Assembly (NCBI RefSeq): GCF_947489715.1
Contig: NZ_CANLER010000001.1
Location: 1,054,001 to 1,118,000 of the forward strand
Direction of reading: 5' to 3'
Origin: an uncultured Roseovarius sp.
Lineage (GTDB): Bacteria > Pseudomonadota > Alphaproteobacteria > Rhodobacterales > Rhodobacteraceae
DNA length: 64,000 nt
The notes under the pieces are model-generated. The model was not told the origin of the DNA. It did not search any database and worked only from the letters and a program-made list of their open reading frames with translations. The translations under genes were made by a program, and so were the position numbers. Of this stretch, positions 42,206 through 50,433 are shown piece after piece. How positions within the stretch are numbered: position 1 is the stretch's first letter; each line of letters begins with the position of its first letter.

Positions 42206-44083
42206 CTACCCCACCAAACCACCATCATTGCGTTCGATCACCAAGATGGATGATCTCGGTAATTTACCTTCGCCATCCGGAAACGGAGCATCCGGGTGCT
42301 GAATCCCGACGAACATCGCGCGTCTGTCTGCCGACCAACAGAGGCCTGTCACCTCACACCCGGTCGGACCAGTCAGAAACCGCTCAATCCGTCCAGTAAC
42401 CGGATCGCCGACAAGCATCTGGTTGTTCCCCATACCTTCGAAGTCACCTTCATTGCTGTCCTTGCCGTCGGTTTGGATCCACAACAGGCCGGTGGTATCG
42501 AATTGCATCCCATCGGGCGAATTAAAGAGGTTCCCCTCGTGGATATTACCGGATCCACCATAAGCATCTTGATGCACCATTGGATTGCCCGCCATCACGT
42601 AGAGATCCCAGGTAAATTCAGCGTCCGCATGGTCATCATTCGCAGGATACCAACGCACGATCTGGCCATACTTGTTCTCTGCCCGAGGGTTCGGACCGCC
42701 GACAGGTGTTTCATCGCCACCAGCATTCGGTTTCACACCACGGTTCTTGTTGTTGGTCAGGCAGCAATACCCTTCAACGGCAACGGGGTTCACCGCCACC
42801 CACTCGGGCCGGTCCATCGTGGTCGCACCCACTTTTGAGGCCGCAACCCGTGTGAATACCGCGATTTCAGCCGCGTCCATGCCAGTCGCTTCGGGGGTCA
42901 GGGCAATCCAGGTACCGCTGCCATCCTCGGTAAATTTCGCCACGTGTAGCTGCCCGTCATCCAGCAACTCCTTGGTCGATGCTCCCGGCGCATAAACTCC
43001 ATTCGAGACAAACTTATACAGGAACTCACCGCGTTCATCGTCGCCCATGTAAACCACCACGCGTCCATCCGGAGCCAGAACCACCTCAGCGTTCTCATGT
43101 TTGAACCGCCCAAGACCTGTATGTTTGACGGGTGTTGATTGCGGGTCCGCTGGATCGATCTCTACAACATACCCCATGCGGTGTGGCTCATTCGGGGTTT
43201 GCGAGATATCGAAGCGCGCATCGAAACGGTGGTAATCATAGCCCCAGCCGTCAATGCCAATACCATAGCGCTTGTACCCCTCTGGCAGTTCGACATCAGG
43301 GTTGGTGGAACCGAAATACCCATTGAAATTCTCCTCGCAGGTCAGGTACGTGCCCCAGGGCGTACGACCCGCACCGCAATTATTGAATGTACCAAGACTG
43401 GAAGTGCCGGTCGGATCATCCACTGTTTTTAAAAGATCATGACCTGCCGCCGGTCCAGCGATTGTCATTGGTGTCAGATGAGTGATGCGACGGTTCAGCG
43501 GGCTATCCAAAACGACTTTCCAGCCTTCCGCATCACGGGCAATTTCCATCACCGTAACGCCTTGTAGTTTTTGCAGTTTTTGGACATCTTCTGCATTGTC
43601 CGGCTGCCCCTCGGCGCGTTGCGGCAGATTGATGTCGCGATTGGCGTATTCGTGGTTGACGGCAATGACCTGGGCATCCCCGACCAGAAAGCTCTCCATC
43701 CCGTCGGTATTTTCGCCAAAGATACGATCCGCACCCTCGGCAGCACCGCCAGTTGCATTGTCGAATTTCGGTGCATCAGAAAACAGCGGATCACCCCAGC
43801 GGATCAGCAAATCCCAGTCGTACCCTTCGGGCACATGTACGGTCGGATCTGTGTGTATGCCAATCGGTGTGAAAGCAAACCGCCCTTCGGCGCGCGCCGC
43901 GCTCGATGACATCAGTACACCCATTGCCGAGGCACCGGAGCCCAGTGCCAAAACTCCGCCTAGAAAACCGCGTCGCGATATTGCCGTCTCAACCACCCGA
44001 TCAAAATCATTCGTTTCGGGGCGCGGGTCGTTCAACTCGTCCCATTCATCGGCGGAAACATGGTTCAAATCGAAGTCTTTCAT
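42206..44083 (-). CDS. phoX: PhoX-type alkaline phosphatase (DUF839), Tat-exported
   Basis: 625 residues. A twin-arginine signal is present (ISRRGFLGGVLALGSGASAM, residues about 33-52). The mature protein has the PhoX/DUF839 beta-propeller blocks: VPEGYDWDLLIRWGDPLFSD, VIAVNHEYANRDI, NNCGAGRTPWGTYLTCEENF, CCLTNNKNRG and GLLWIQTDGKDSNEG. PhoX is a calcium/iron phosphatase releasing phosphate from organic esters in the periplasm or outside, common in marine bacteria. AGGAGA precedes the ATG. It is divergent from the ilv leader. Control by PhoB would be expected, but I found no convincing Pho box in the 44084-44260 region. Confidence 0.9.
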   Translation of the reverse strand: MKDFDLNHVSADEWDELNDPRPETNDFDRVVETAISRRGFLGGVLALGSGASAMGVLMSSSAARAEGRFAFTPIGIHTDPTVHVPEGYDWDLLIRWGDPLFSDAPKFDNATGGAAEGADRIFGENTDGMESFLVGDAQVIAVNHEYANRDINLPQRAEGQPDNAEDVQKLQKLQGVTVMEIARDAEGWKVVLDSPLNRRITHLTPMTIAGPAAGHDLLKTVDDPTGTSSLGTFNNCGAGRTPWGTYLTCEENFNGYFGSTNPDVELPEGYKRYGIGIDGWGYDYHRFDARFDISQTPNEPHRMGYVVEIDPADPQSTPVKHTGLGRFKHENAEVVLAPDGRVVVYMGDDERGEFLYKFVSNGVYAPGASTKELLDDGQLHVAKFTEDGSGTWIALTPEATGMDAAEIAVFTRVAASKVGATTMDRPEWVAVNPVAVEGYCCLTNNKNRGVKPNAGGDETPVGGPNPRAENKYGQIVRWYPANDDHADAEFTWDLYVMAGNPMVHQDAYGGSGNIHEGNLFNSPDGMQFDTTGLLWIQTDGKDSNEGDFEGMGNNQMLVGDPVTGRIERFLTGPTGCEVTGLCWSADRRAMFVGIQHPDAPFPDGEGKLPRSSILVIERNDGGLVG

Positions 44084-44259
44084 GGCGCTTATCTCCTGCA
44101 GAATGGTCTTACTTCAACTGTGGACCTAGCTGATTCCTGTAACAACCATGAGACGATGAATCCGGCCAAAATCCGCCTTTGGGAATGGATGCAGGGCATT
44201 TCGCGCAACAAATGAAAAGATTTAACCGTAGTTTGCGACATTAATTTCACAAAACACGC

Positions 44260-44288
44260 TTGACGCCCTTCACCGCCGCCCATAATGT
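44260..44288 (+). promoter_or_regulatory. Probable sigma-70 promoter of the ilvL-ilvIH unit
   Basis: TTGACG at 44260-44265 matches the -35 box at five of six positions, and CATAAT at 44281-44286 matches the -10 box at five of six, with a 15-base spacer (short; a shifted TAATGT gives 17). Transcription would begin near 44293, about 27 bases before the leader-peptide start. Confidence 0.6.
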
Positions 44289-44319
44289 CTCGCACACGCA
44301 GCATGAAGGAGCCGTCAGC

Positions 44320-44367
44320 GTGATCACGCTAGTCGTCATCGTGGGAAATAAGCGCATGGGCCGGTAA
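44320..44367 (+). CDS. ilvL: ilv operon leader peptide
   Basis: A 15-codon frame, GTG to TAA, encoding MITLVVIVGNKRMGR. Six of the eight first residues are Ile, Leu or Val (I-T-L-V-V-I-V), the products of the pathway below. AAGGAG at 44306-44311 lies 8 bases before the GTG, and the frame sits between the promoter and a terminator hairpin just before ilvI. These are the marks of a ribosome-mediated attenuation leader: stalling at scarce Ile/Val/Leu-tRNA allows read-through. Seen directly in sequence; the function is inferred from the well-known ilv/leu leaders. Confidence 0.8.
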   Translation: MITLVVIVGNKRMGR

Positions 44368-44418
44368 CGGACACCATAACGGTACCCCATGCGCCCCCGA
44401 AAGATCGGGGGCTTTTTT
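44352..44418 (+). promoter_or_regulatory. Transcription attenuator upstream of ilvI
   Basis: Terminator: GCCCCCGA (44393-44400), loop AAGA, TCGGGGGC (44405-44412), then six T (44413-44418). Alternative stem: GCGCATGGG (44352-44360, inside leader codons 11-14) pairs perfectly with CCCATGCGC (44386-44394), whose end is part of the terminator stem. A ribosome stalled on the Ile/Val codons would leave the first arm free; one reaching the stop would cover it and let the terminator form. The two stems share only two bases, so their exclusivity needs folding analysis. Confidence 0.75.
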
Positions 44419-44461
44419 ATGTCGCGTAACAAAAGATGAATGTCATGAACGGAGCGAAACA

Positions 44462-46216
44462 ATGACACGTCAGATGACCGGAGCGAAAATGGTAGTCCAG
44501 GCCCTTAAGGATCAGGGCGTGGATGTCGTATTCGGATATCCCGGCGGTGCCGTGCTACCGATTTATGACGAGGTTTTTCAGCAAAACGACATTCGCCATA
44601 TCCTCGTGCGCCACGAACAGGGCGCGGTGCATGCCGCCGAAGGTTATGCGCGTTCCACCGGCAAGCCCGGCGTTGTGTTGGTTACATCGGGTCCCGGGGC
44701 CACCAATGCGGTGACCGGTTTGACAGACGCGTTGATGGACAGCATCCCGCTGGTGGTTCTGACCGGCCAGGTGCCCACCTTCATGATCGGCAACGATGCC
44801 TTTCAGGAGGCTGATACCGTGGGCATCACCCGTCCCTGCACCAAACATAACTGGCTGGTCAGCGACACCAAGACGCTTTCAGGCACATTGCACCAGGCCT
44901 TTCACGTGGCGACCTCGGGCCGCCCCGGCCCGGTTCTGGTGGACATCCCCAAGGACGTGCAGTTTGCCAGCGCCGACTATACGCCGCCGCAGAAGGCGCG
45001 GCTGGATCATTACCAACCGCAGGTCAAGGGCGACATGGACGCGATCACCGAACTGGTCGTCGCTTTGGAAAAGGCGAAACGGCCTGTTTTCTACACCGGC
45101 GGCGGCGTGATCAATTCCGGCCCCGCTGCTAGCCAGCTTTTGCGCGAACTGGTTGACGCCACCGGCGTGCCGGTTACCTCAACCCTGATGGGCCTTGGGG
45201 CCTATCCCGCCAAAGGCAAGAACTGGCTGGGCATGCTGGGCATGCACGGGCTCTACGAGGCCAATATGGCGATGCATGACTGCGACCTGATGATCAATAT
45301 CGGGGCGCGATTCGACGACCGGATCACCGGACGCGTCGATGCCTTCTCGCCCGGGTCGAAGAAGGCGCATATCGACATCGACCCCAGTTCGATCAACAAG
45401 GTTATCCGCGCTGACATCCCGATTGTCGGTGACGTGGGACATGTGCTCGAGGATGTCCTCAAGGTCTGGAAATCACGGGGTCGTAAGATTAACCGCGAAG
45501 GGCTGCAAAGCTGGTGGGCCAGGATCGAGGATTGGAAGAAAGTCAATTGCTTAGCTTACTCGCAGACCGGCAAAACCATCAAGCCACAGCATGCGTTGGC
45601 GCGACTTGAAGCGTTAACCAAGGATCACGATCGCTATATCTGCACCGAAGTCGGCCAGCATCAGATGTGGGCGGCGCAATACCTGACCTTCGATGATCCC
45701 AACCGCTGGATGACCTCCGGAGGGCTGGGCACGATGGGTTATGGCTTCCCGGCCTCCATCGGCGCACAGATTGCCCATCCCGACGCCCTCGTAATCAACG
45801 TCGCGGGTGAGGCATCTTGGCTGATGAACATGCAAGAGCTTGGCACCGCAGCACAGTATCGCCTGCCGGTGAAACAATTCATCCTGAACAACGAACGGCT
45901 CGGCATGGTCCGCCAATGGCAGGAATTGTTGCATGGCGAACGCTATTCTCACAGCTGGTCCGAGGCGCTGCCTGATTTCGTCAAACTGGCCGAAGCCTTC
46001 GGCGCCAAAGGCATCCTGTGCAAGGACCCCGGCGATCTCGATGATGCGATCATGGAGATGCTGAATTACGACGGGCCTGTTCTGTTCGACTGTCTGGTCG
46101 AAAAGCACGAGAACTGCTTCCCGATGATCCCATCAGGTGAGCCGCACAACAAAATGCTTCTCGGCGAGGCGTCTACCAAGGACGCCATTGGCTCCAAAGG
46201 CGCGGTGATGGTCTAG
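44462..46216 (+). CDS. ilvI: Acetolactate synthase large subunit
   Basis: 584-residue thiamine-diphosphate enzyme making 2-acetolactate (for Val/Leu) or 2-aceto-2-hydroxybutyrate (for Ile). The N-terminal domain has VDVVFGYPGGAVLPIYDE and HEQGAVHAAEGYARSTG with the catalytic glutamate; the middle domain is FAD-associated; the C-terminal domain has CTEVGQHQMWAAQYL, GGLGTMGYGFPASIGAQ and NVAGEASWLMNMQELGT, where G-E-A replaces the usual G-D-G of the cofactor motif, as I recall for alphaproteobacterial enzymes. It follows the ilvL attenuator and precedes ilvH by 84 bases. The symbol ilvB would be equally acceptable. Confidence 0.95.
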   Translation: MTRQMTGAKMVVQALKDQGVDVVFGYPGGAVLPIYDEVFQQNDIRHILVRHEQGAVHAAEGYARSTGKPGVVLVTSGPGATNAVTGLTDALMDSIPLVVLTGQVPTFMIGNDAFQEADTVGITRPCTKHNWLVSDTKTLSGTLHQAFHVATSGRPGPVLVDIPKDVQFASADYTPPQKARLDHYQPQVKGDMDAITELVVALEKAKRPVFYTGGGVINSGPAASQLLRELVDATGVPVTSTLMGLGAYPAKGKNWLGMLGMHGLYEANMAMHDCDLMINIGARFDDRITGRVDAFSPGSKKAHIDIDPSSINKVIRADIPIVGDVGHVLEDVLKVWKSRGRKINREGLQSWWARIEDWKKVNCLAYSQTGKTIKPQHALARLEALTKDHDRYICTEVGQHQMWAAQYLTFDDPNRWMTSGGLGTMGYGFPASIGAQIAHPDALVINVAGEASWLMNMQELGTAAQYRLPVKQFILNNERLGMVRQWQELLHGERYSHSWSEALPDFVKLAEAFGAKGILCKDPGDLDDAIMEMLNYDGPVLFDCLVEKHENCFPMIPSGEPHNKMLLGEASTKDAIGSKGAVMV

Positions 46217-46300
46217 CAATGGGCAGGTTATGCCCGTCCTTCAATTTGCCCTAAGGGTGGGAAAGACCCACCGCCCCTATATCAATATAAGGCTCTGCAA

Positions 46301-46861
46301 ATGTCTGCGCTAAAAATCAAAAAAGGCTCCACCAAGCATTCCGCCTACAATCTACGCCCAACCTTCTCAGACAAGATCGAATCCCACACACTGGCGATCG
46401 TGGTGGATAACGAACCTGGGGTGCTGGCGCGGGTGATCGGGCTTTTCTCGGGGCGTGGCTACAATATCGACAGCCTCACCGTGGCCGAAATCGACCACCA
46501 AGGCCACCAGTCGCGCATCACCATCGTCACCACCGGCACACCGCAGGTGATCGAACAAATCAAAGCGCAGTTGGGCCGGATCGTACCAGTGCATGACGTG
46601 CATGACCTAACGGTCGAAGGCGCTTCTGTGGAACGCGAACTGGCTCTGCTGAAAGTCGCCGGTGAGGGCGAAAAACGGGTCGAAGCACTAAGGCTTGCCG
46701 ATATCTTCCGCGCCAATGTGGTCGATAGCACGCTCGATTGTTTCGTGTTCGAGATCACCGGCACACCGGACAAGATCGACGCCTTCGCCGACCTCATGCG
46801 CCCCTTGGGATTGGCCGAGATTGCCCGTACGGGTGTGGCCGCCCTGCCAAGGGGGCGCTAA
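46301..46861 (+). CDS. ilvH: Acetolactate synthase small (regulatory) subunit
   Basis: 186 residues. An N-terminal ACT domain is clear (SHTLAIVVDNEPGVLARVIG, LFSGRGYNIDSLTVAEI), where valine binds for feedback inhibition, followed by the C-terminal domain (RELALLKVAGEGEKRVEALR; CFVFEITGTPDKIDAF). It carries about 20 extra N-terminal residues (SALKIKKGSTKHSAYNLRP) compared with the enterobacterial protein. It lies in the same operon as ilvI. A GTCAGG/CCTGAC hairpin at 46878-46899 lies downstream, between this and the convergent next gene, without a T-run. Confidence 0.95.
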   Translation: MSALKIKKGSTKHSAYNLRPTFSDKIESHTLAIVVDNEPGVLARVIGLFSGRGYNIDSLTVAEIDHQGHQSRITIVTTGTPQVIEQIKAQLGRIVPVHDVHDLTVEGASVERELALLKVAGEGEKRVEALRLADIFRANVVDSTLDCFVFEITGTPDKIDAFADLMRPLGLAEIARTGVAALPRGR

Positions 46862-46904
46862 TCCGCGTCAGATGGACGTCAGGCCGTATCAGACCTGACC
46901 CAAA

Positions 46905-47270
46905 TCAGATCACACGACGTGCGGGTTTGCGAATTCCGATGGAATTTGCAGGCTTTTGCTCGAACGCAATGATCTTTGCGTCACCTGGCTTGTTGGCTTG
47001 CACGACCGGCTTTACCGGTTCCGTACGCGCCTCCTTAAGATCTCGCGCCAAGGTTGGATATTCATCTGTAGCTACCAGCCTGGGATTGCAGGCCAGGCGC
47101 ATATGCCTGTCTACACGCACCTCGAAATGGACAAGATCACCCGGATCCATATCCGCACCATCCAGTGCCCCATTACTGTCGCCATTGAAAAAAGCCAAAT
47201 CACCATGGTCTTCGCACCAGATCACAGCCCGATTACGAACTTGGTCACTCCACAATACTACGCCAAACAT
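46905..47270 (-). CDS. Hypothetical protein
   Basis: 121 residues, not assigned to a family. The first half reads like a small beta-barrel (MFGVVLWSDQVRNRAVIWCE, GDLAFFNGDS, MDPGDLVHFEVRVD), reminiscent of an OB/cold-shock-like layout, and the second half is a basic, proline-rich, probably disordered tail ending KPARRVI. GGGGAAG lies just before the ATG. Composition and codon use look like real coding DNA and there is no competing gene, so I accept it; it is convergent with ilvH. Function unknown. Confidence 0.65.
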   Translation of the reverse strand: MFGVVLWSDQVRNRAVIWCEDHGDLAFFNGDSNGALDGADMDPGDLVHFEVRVDRHMRLACNPRLVATDEYPTLARDLKEARTEPVKPVVQANKPGDAKIIAFEQKPANSIGIRKPARRVI

Positions 47271-47487
47271 GTCTTCCCCAAAATTGCTGTCTTTGGCCCC
47301 CCGATACCGATATTGCGGCCTTAAGAAGGGTTACGACACTTTTAATTTAACCTTGCATCCGAATATCTTGTGTCAGTTAACCAAAAATCTGACGCTAATT
47401 AGCATCATTTTTGCTATAACTGCAAAATAGGCAAGGTATTGCCGACTCAATTCAATTTGACCACAAGTCCTACGAGGCTTTTTTACC

Positions 47488-48324
47488 ATGAGGTCAACTT
47501 TGGAACGCACGGTTCAACCTAAAGGTCGCGACAGCACCCCTGATCCAGCGGAGTTGCGCGGTATCTTCGGTGACAATCTGCGCAAGCTCAGTGCCGCCTA
47601 CCCATCGGTCGCGGGCCTTTGCCGTGATCTTGGTATCAACCGCACTCAGTTCAATCGCTATCTTTCCGGTGAGAGCTTCCCGCGCCCGGACGTGCTGCAT
47701 CAGATTTGCAGTTTCTTCAGCGTCGACGCCCGTATCCTGTTGGAGCCGGTCGGTGACATTGGTCCCGCCGCCCACGATTTGCTGAACCACCCCACGCTCA
47801 CCGAGTTTTTCGGGCGTGAACCTGTCACCGTCGACGAACGTCTCTTTCCCAGTGGGTTCTACCGCTTTGTCCGGCAGGCCTTCATTGGTGCGGATGATTT
47901 CATGTCGGGGCTTGTCTATGTGACGCGCGAAGGTGGCTATACCTTTCTGCGCGGATATGAACCGCGTCAGGCAATCCGTCAGCAGGGCCTGTCCACCAAC
48001 CCCAAGGCACGCGAATTCCGGGGCATCGTCATGCGTCAGGAAGAAGGTGTGATGGCAATCGTCACCCACCGTAACGCGCTGGCAGCATCCTTCAACTTCC
48101 TGACGCCCGAAACCTCGTTCCAATCGAACCTATGGGAAGGCTACGCGACAAGAACTGCCCGCGAGAAGGTGACTGGCCGTCGCGCGACACGGATGGTCTA
48201 CGAACATCTTGGTAATGATATCAAGGCGGCCTTGCGCACTGCCCGTGCGGCAGGCCTGATCACGCTTGATGACGTGCCGCCTTTCCATGCCCGGTTGCTG
48301 CAACCTGACCAACCCTTCATGTAG
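47488..48324 (+). CDS. XRE/Cro-C1 family regulator with C-terminal sensor-like domain
   Basis: 278 residues. A helix-turn-helix lies at about residues 28-75: FGDNLRKLSAAYPSVAGLCR, DLGINRTQFNRYLSGESFPR and the following IC-SFF helix. The remaining about 190 residues (FPSGFYRFVRQAFIGADDFM; YTFLRGYEPRQAIRQQG; GVMAIVTHRNALAASFNFLT) are a conserved but undescribed region that may bind a ligand. It is followed by the Rieske oxygenase gene in the same direction 109 bases away, so it may regulate it. The 217-base gap upstream is AT-rich and probably holds its promoter. Confidence 0.85.
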   Translation: MRSTLERTVQPKGRDSTPDPAELRGIFGDNLRKLSAAYPSVAGLCRDLGINRTQFNRYLSGESFPRPDVLHQICSFFSVDARILLEPVGDIGPAAHDLLNHPTLTEFFGREPVTVDERLFPSGFYRFVRQAFIGADDFMSGLVYVTREGGYTFLRGYEPRQAIRQQGLSTNPKAREFRGIVMRQEEGVMAIVTHRNALAASFNFLTPETSFQSNLWEGYATRTAREKVTGRRATRMVYEHLGNDIKAALRTARAAGLITLDDVPPFHARLLQPDQPFM

Positions 48325-48433
48325 ATCTACCCACATACCTGCCTGTCGCAACGGGAAAACTTACGTCGCGATTTGTCGGTCGATGTTATCCAGATTCAGG
48401 CTACGAGATGGTAACCAGTTTCAGGAGCCTGCC

Positions 48434-49594
48434 ATGACACGACCCACCACCGACCTCTCGAATGTCCGCAACAGCATAGAGGCCGCCAACGGTCTGCCCA
48501 ACGCTCATTATATTGATCCGGGCGTCTATGCCGAAGAGCGTCAGGCGTTGCTTTATTCGCAATGGTCTGGTCTGGCCGTGGCCGCCGACGTGCCCGAGCC
48601 TGGCGATGCGATCCCGCTCGAATTCCTCGGCATGCCACTCTTGCTTATTCGCGACAAGGAAGGCCAGGTGCGTGTTTTCCAGAACATCTGCCGCCATCGC
48701 GGCATGATCCTGGTGGAAGAACCTCGCAAGATCGAAGGCGCCATCCGTTGCCCCTACCATTCCTGGTGCTACTCGACCAAGGGCAAACTGGTCAGCACCC
48801 CCCATGTGGGCGGCCCCGGCCAAAACACGCACGAAGCAATCAAACGCGATGAGCTGGGCCTCAACGAAGTCCGCTCACATATCTGGCGCGACGTGGTTTG
48901 GGTCAACGTTTCAGGCACCGCACCCGCATTTGAAAAGGTTCATGCCGACCTGATCAAACGCTGGGCAGATTTCGACAAACCGCTCTACCACGGCGGCGGC
49001 GACAGCCGTTTCCAGCTTGAGGTTCAGACCAACTGGAAGCTCGCGGTGGAGAATTATTGTGAGAGCTATCACCTGCCCTGGGTTCACCCGGGCCTCAACA
49101 GCTATTCCCGGCTGGAAGATCACTACCACATCGAAGAGCCCGGCCAGTTTTCCGGCCAGGGCACCATGGTTTACCGGCAGCTGACCAACGAAAACGGCGA
49201 TACGTTCCCCGATTTCGACGACGTCGGGTCCAAGTGGAACGAACAGGCCGAATATATCGCCGTCTACCCCAACGTCCTTTTGGGCGTGCACCGTGATCAT
49301 GCCTTCACCATCATCCTCGAGGCCAAGGGCACCGAAAGGACACTGGAACATGTCCATCTCTATTACGCGACACCCGACAGCGACGGCGGATTGCGTGACC
49401 GCAATACGCGGCTGTGGAAATCGGTGTTCGAAGAAGACGTGTTTGTGGTCGAAGGCATGCAGAAAGGCCGCCATGCGGACATGTTCGACGGTGGACGATT
49501 TTCTCCGGTGATGGACAGCCCAACACATGTCTTCCACCAATGGGTTGCTAGCAAGGTCGACGCGCATCGTGCTATGGCGCACGCTGCTGAATGA
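48434..49594 (+). CDS. Rieske non-heme iron oxygenase, alpha subunit
   Basis: 386 residues. The Rieske [2Fe-2S] centre is formed by C-R-H (NICRHRGMILVEEP) and C-x-x-H (RCPYHSWCYSTKG) at about residues 80-105; the mononuclear iron site is ENYCESYHLPWVHPGL with the two histidines of the facial triad. The architecture matches ring-hydroxylating and N-demethylating oxygenases such as GbcA-like proteins; the substrate cannot be decided. AGGAG at 48423-48427 supports ATG 48434 over the longer open frame. No ferredoxin or reductase gene is adjacent, so electrons must come from elsewhere. It overlaps the next small gene by 4 bases. Confidence 0.92.
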   Translation: MTRPTTDLSNVRNSIEAANGLPNAHYIDPGVYAEERQALLYSQWSGLAVAADVPEPGDAIPLEFLGMPLLLIRDKEGQVRVFQNICRHRGMILVEEPRKIEGAIRCPYHSWCYSTKGKLVSTPHVGGPGQNTHEAIKRDELGLNEVRSHIWRDVVWVNVSGTAPAFEKVHADLIKRWADFDKPLYHGGGDSRFQLEVQTNWKLAVENYCESYHLPWVHPGLNSYSRLEDHYHIEEPGQFSGQGTMVYRQLTNENGDTFPDFDDVGSKWNEQAEYIAVYPNVLLGVHRDHAFTIILEAKGTERTLEHVHLYYATPDSDGGLRDRNTRLWKSVFEEDVFVVEGMQKGRHADMFDGGRFSPVMDSPTHVFHQWVASKVDAHRAMAHAAE

Positions 49595-49803
49595 ACGATC
49601 TTGACGCGCAAATGATCGCCGCCCACGAGGCAGAGGATCAAGTCGCGCTCATACGGCTTTACACACAGGCGGCGGATCAGGCCAACGACCTGACCGCAGC
49701 CTGCTTTTATTTGACCCATGCCTATGTCTTCGCACTTGAGGCTGGTGCGCCCGAGGCCCCTGGCCTCCACGCGCGGCTCAAGGCGCACGGGCGCGAGGAA
49801 TAA
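49591..49803 (+). CDS. Small hypothetical protein coupled to the Rieske oxygenase
   Basis: 70 residues, helical and acidic-neutral (MNDLDAQMIAAHEAEDQVAL; QANDLTAACFYLTHAYVFAL; ending GLHARLKAHGREE). The ATG overlaps the oxygenase stop (ATGA), so it is translated together with it. The sequence looks like a pair of TPR-like helices (A-x-x-x-Y/F-x-L-T-H-A-Y-x-x-A-L-E). No known family was recognised. It may assist or regulate the oxygenase. Confidence 0.75.
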   Translation: MNDLDAQMIAAHEAEDQVALIRLYTQAADQANDLTAACFYLTHAYVFALEAGAPEAPGLHARLKAHGREE

Positions 49804-49885
49804 GTTTCACTCCAGCAAGTTACTCAATTCGAACTGTAATGTTGCTCCGCCCCCTCGGGAGCGGGTCTTTTCTGTGTGCTGAAAC

Positions 49886-50272
49886 TCAGTCCAGCGCTGG
49901 CGTATCTTGACTGAAGATATTGATCCAGCCAGCAGCCGACCGCCGCCATATCGAACTCACATACATAGCTTCGGGGTCGGCACAATTCGTTCGTACAAAA
50001 TCGGCGCGATATGCAAAAACCGCATGCTCTTTGTTCAAAGGCAGAATTCTGCAATTCGAAAATTCATAGGAGGCGATCGTTGGACCCTCCTCAAGTTGTC
50101 GGACGTGGTCCTCCTTTGCTGCAAAGCCATCTGGATACACGCCAAGGAATCCCTCCGCTAAAGCCTTTGCATCGGCCTCTTTGTCACCCTGAACCAGTGC
50201 TTCCCAAACACCTACTTCCTGATTTCGCAATTCTTCCAGAAGACATTCTTCCGGCAATGGAACTTCTTTCAA
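49886..50272 (-). CDS. DUF4440-like / NTF2-fold hypothetical protein
   Basis: 128 residues with the pattern of the DUF4440 branch of NTF2-like proteins: an N-terminal helix LLEELRNQEVGVWEALVQGD with DKEADAKALAEGF, then strands around EFSNCRILPLNKEHAVFAY and a tryptophan-containing MYVSSIWRRSAAGWINIFSQ near the end. Such proteins are small cytosolic dimers with diverse or unknown roles. It stands alone, convergent with the Rieske unit and downstream of lon's terminator. Confidence 0.78.
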   Translation of the reverse strand: MKEVPLPEECLLEELRNQEVGVWEALVQGDKEADAKALAEGFLGVYPDGFAAKEDHVRQLEEGPTIASYEFSNCRILPLNKEHAVFAYRADFVRTNCADPEAMYVSSIWRRSAAGWINIFSQDTPALD

Positions 50273-50375
50273 ACCCGCCCCCTCAATTTACCGAAACCTA
50301 CAACGCGCAAACTTGCCACTGAATAACACGCCAATGATTTCTAAATGACAACATCGCAACAACAAATTCGGAGCC

Positions 50376-50410
50376 AAAAACAAGAAAGGCGCACCCAAGG
50401 GTGCGCCTTT
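50376..50410 (-). terminator. Terminator of lon
   Basis: A perfect dyad, AAAGGCGCACCC at 50385-50396 with GGGTGCGCCTTT at 50399-50410, lies about 24 bases after the lon stop. Read on the minus strand it is followed by CTTGTTTTT, the expected T-run of an intrinsic terminator. Confidence 0.8.
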
Positions 50411-50433
50411 AAATTACCTGATCCTGAGAGAAA

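Noticed and set aside
44084..44260. Possible Pho box upstream of phoX
   Set aside because: GTCTCAT- and TTGTTAC-like words occur near 44135-44155 (minus strand) but the spacing is 9 rather than 11 bases and each matches only five of seven positions.
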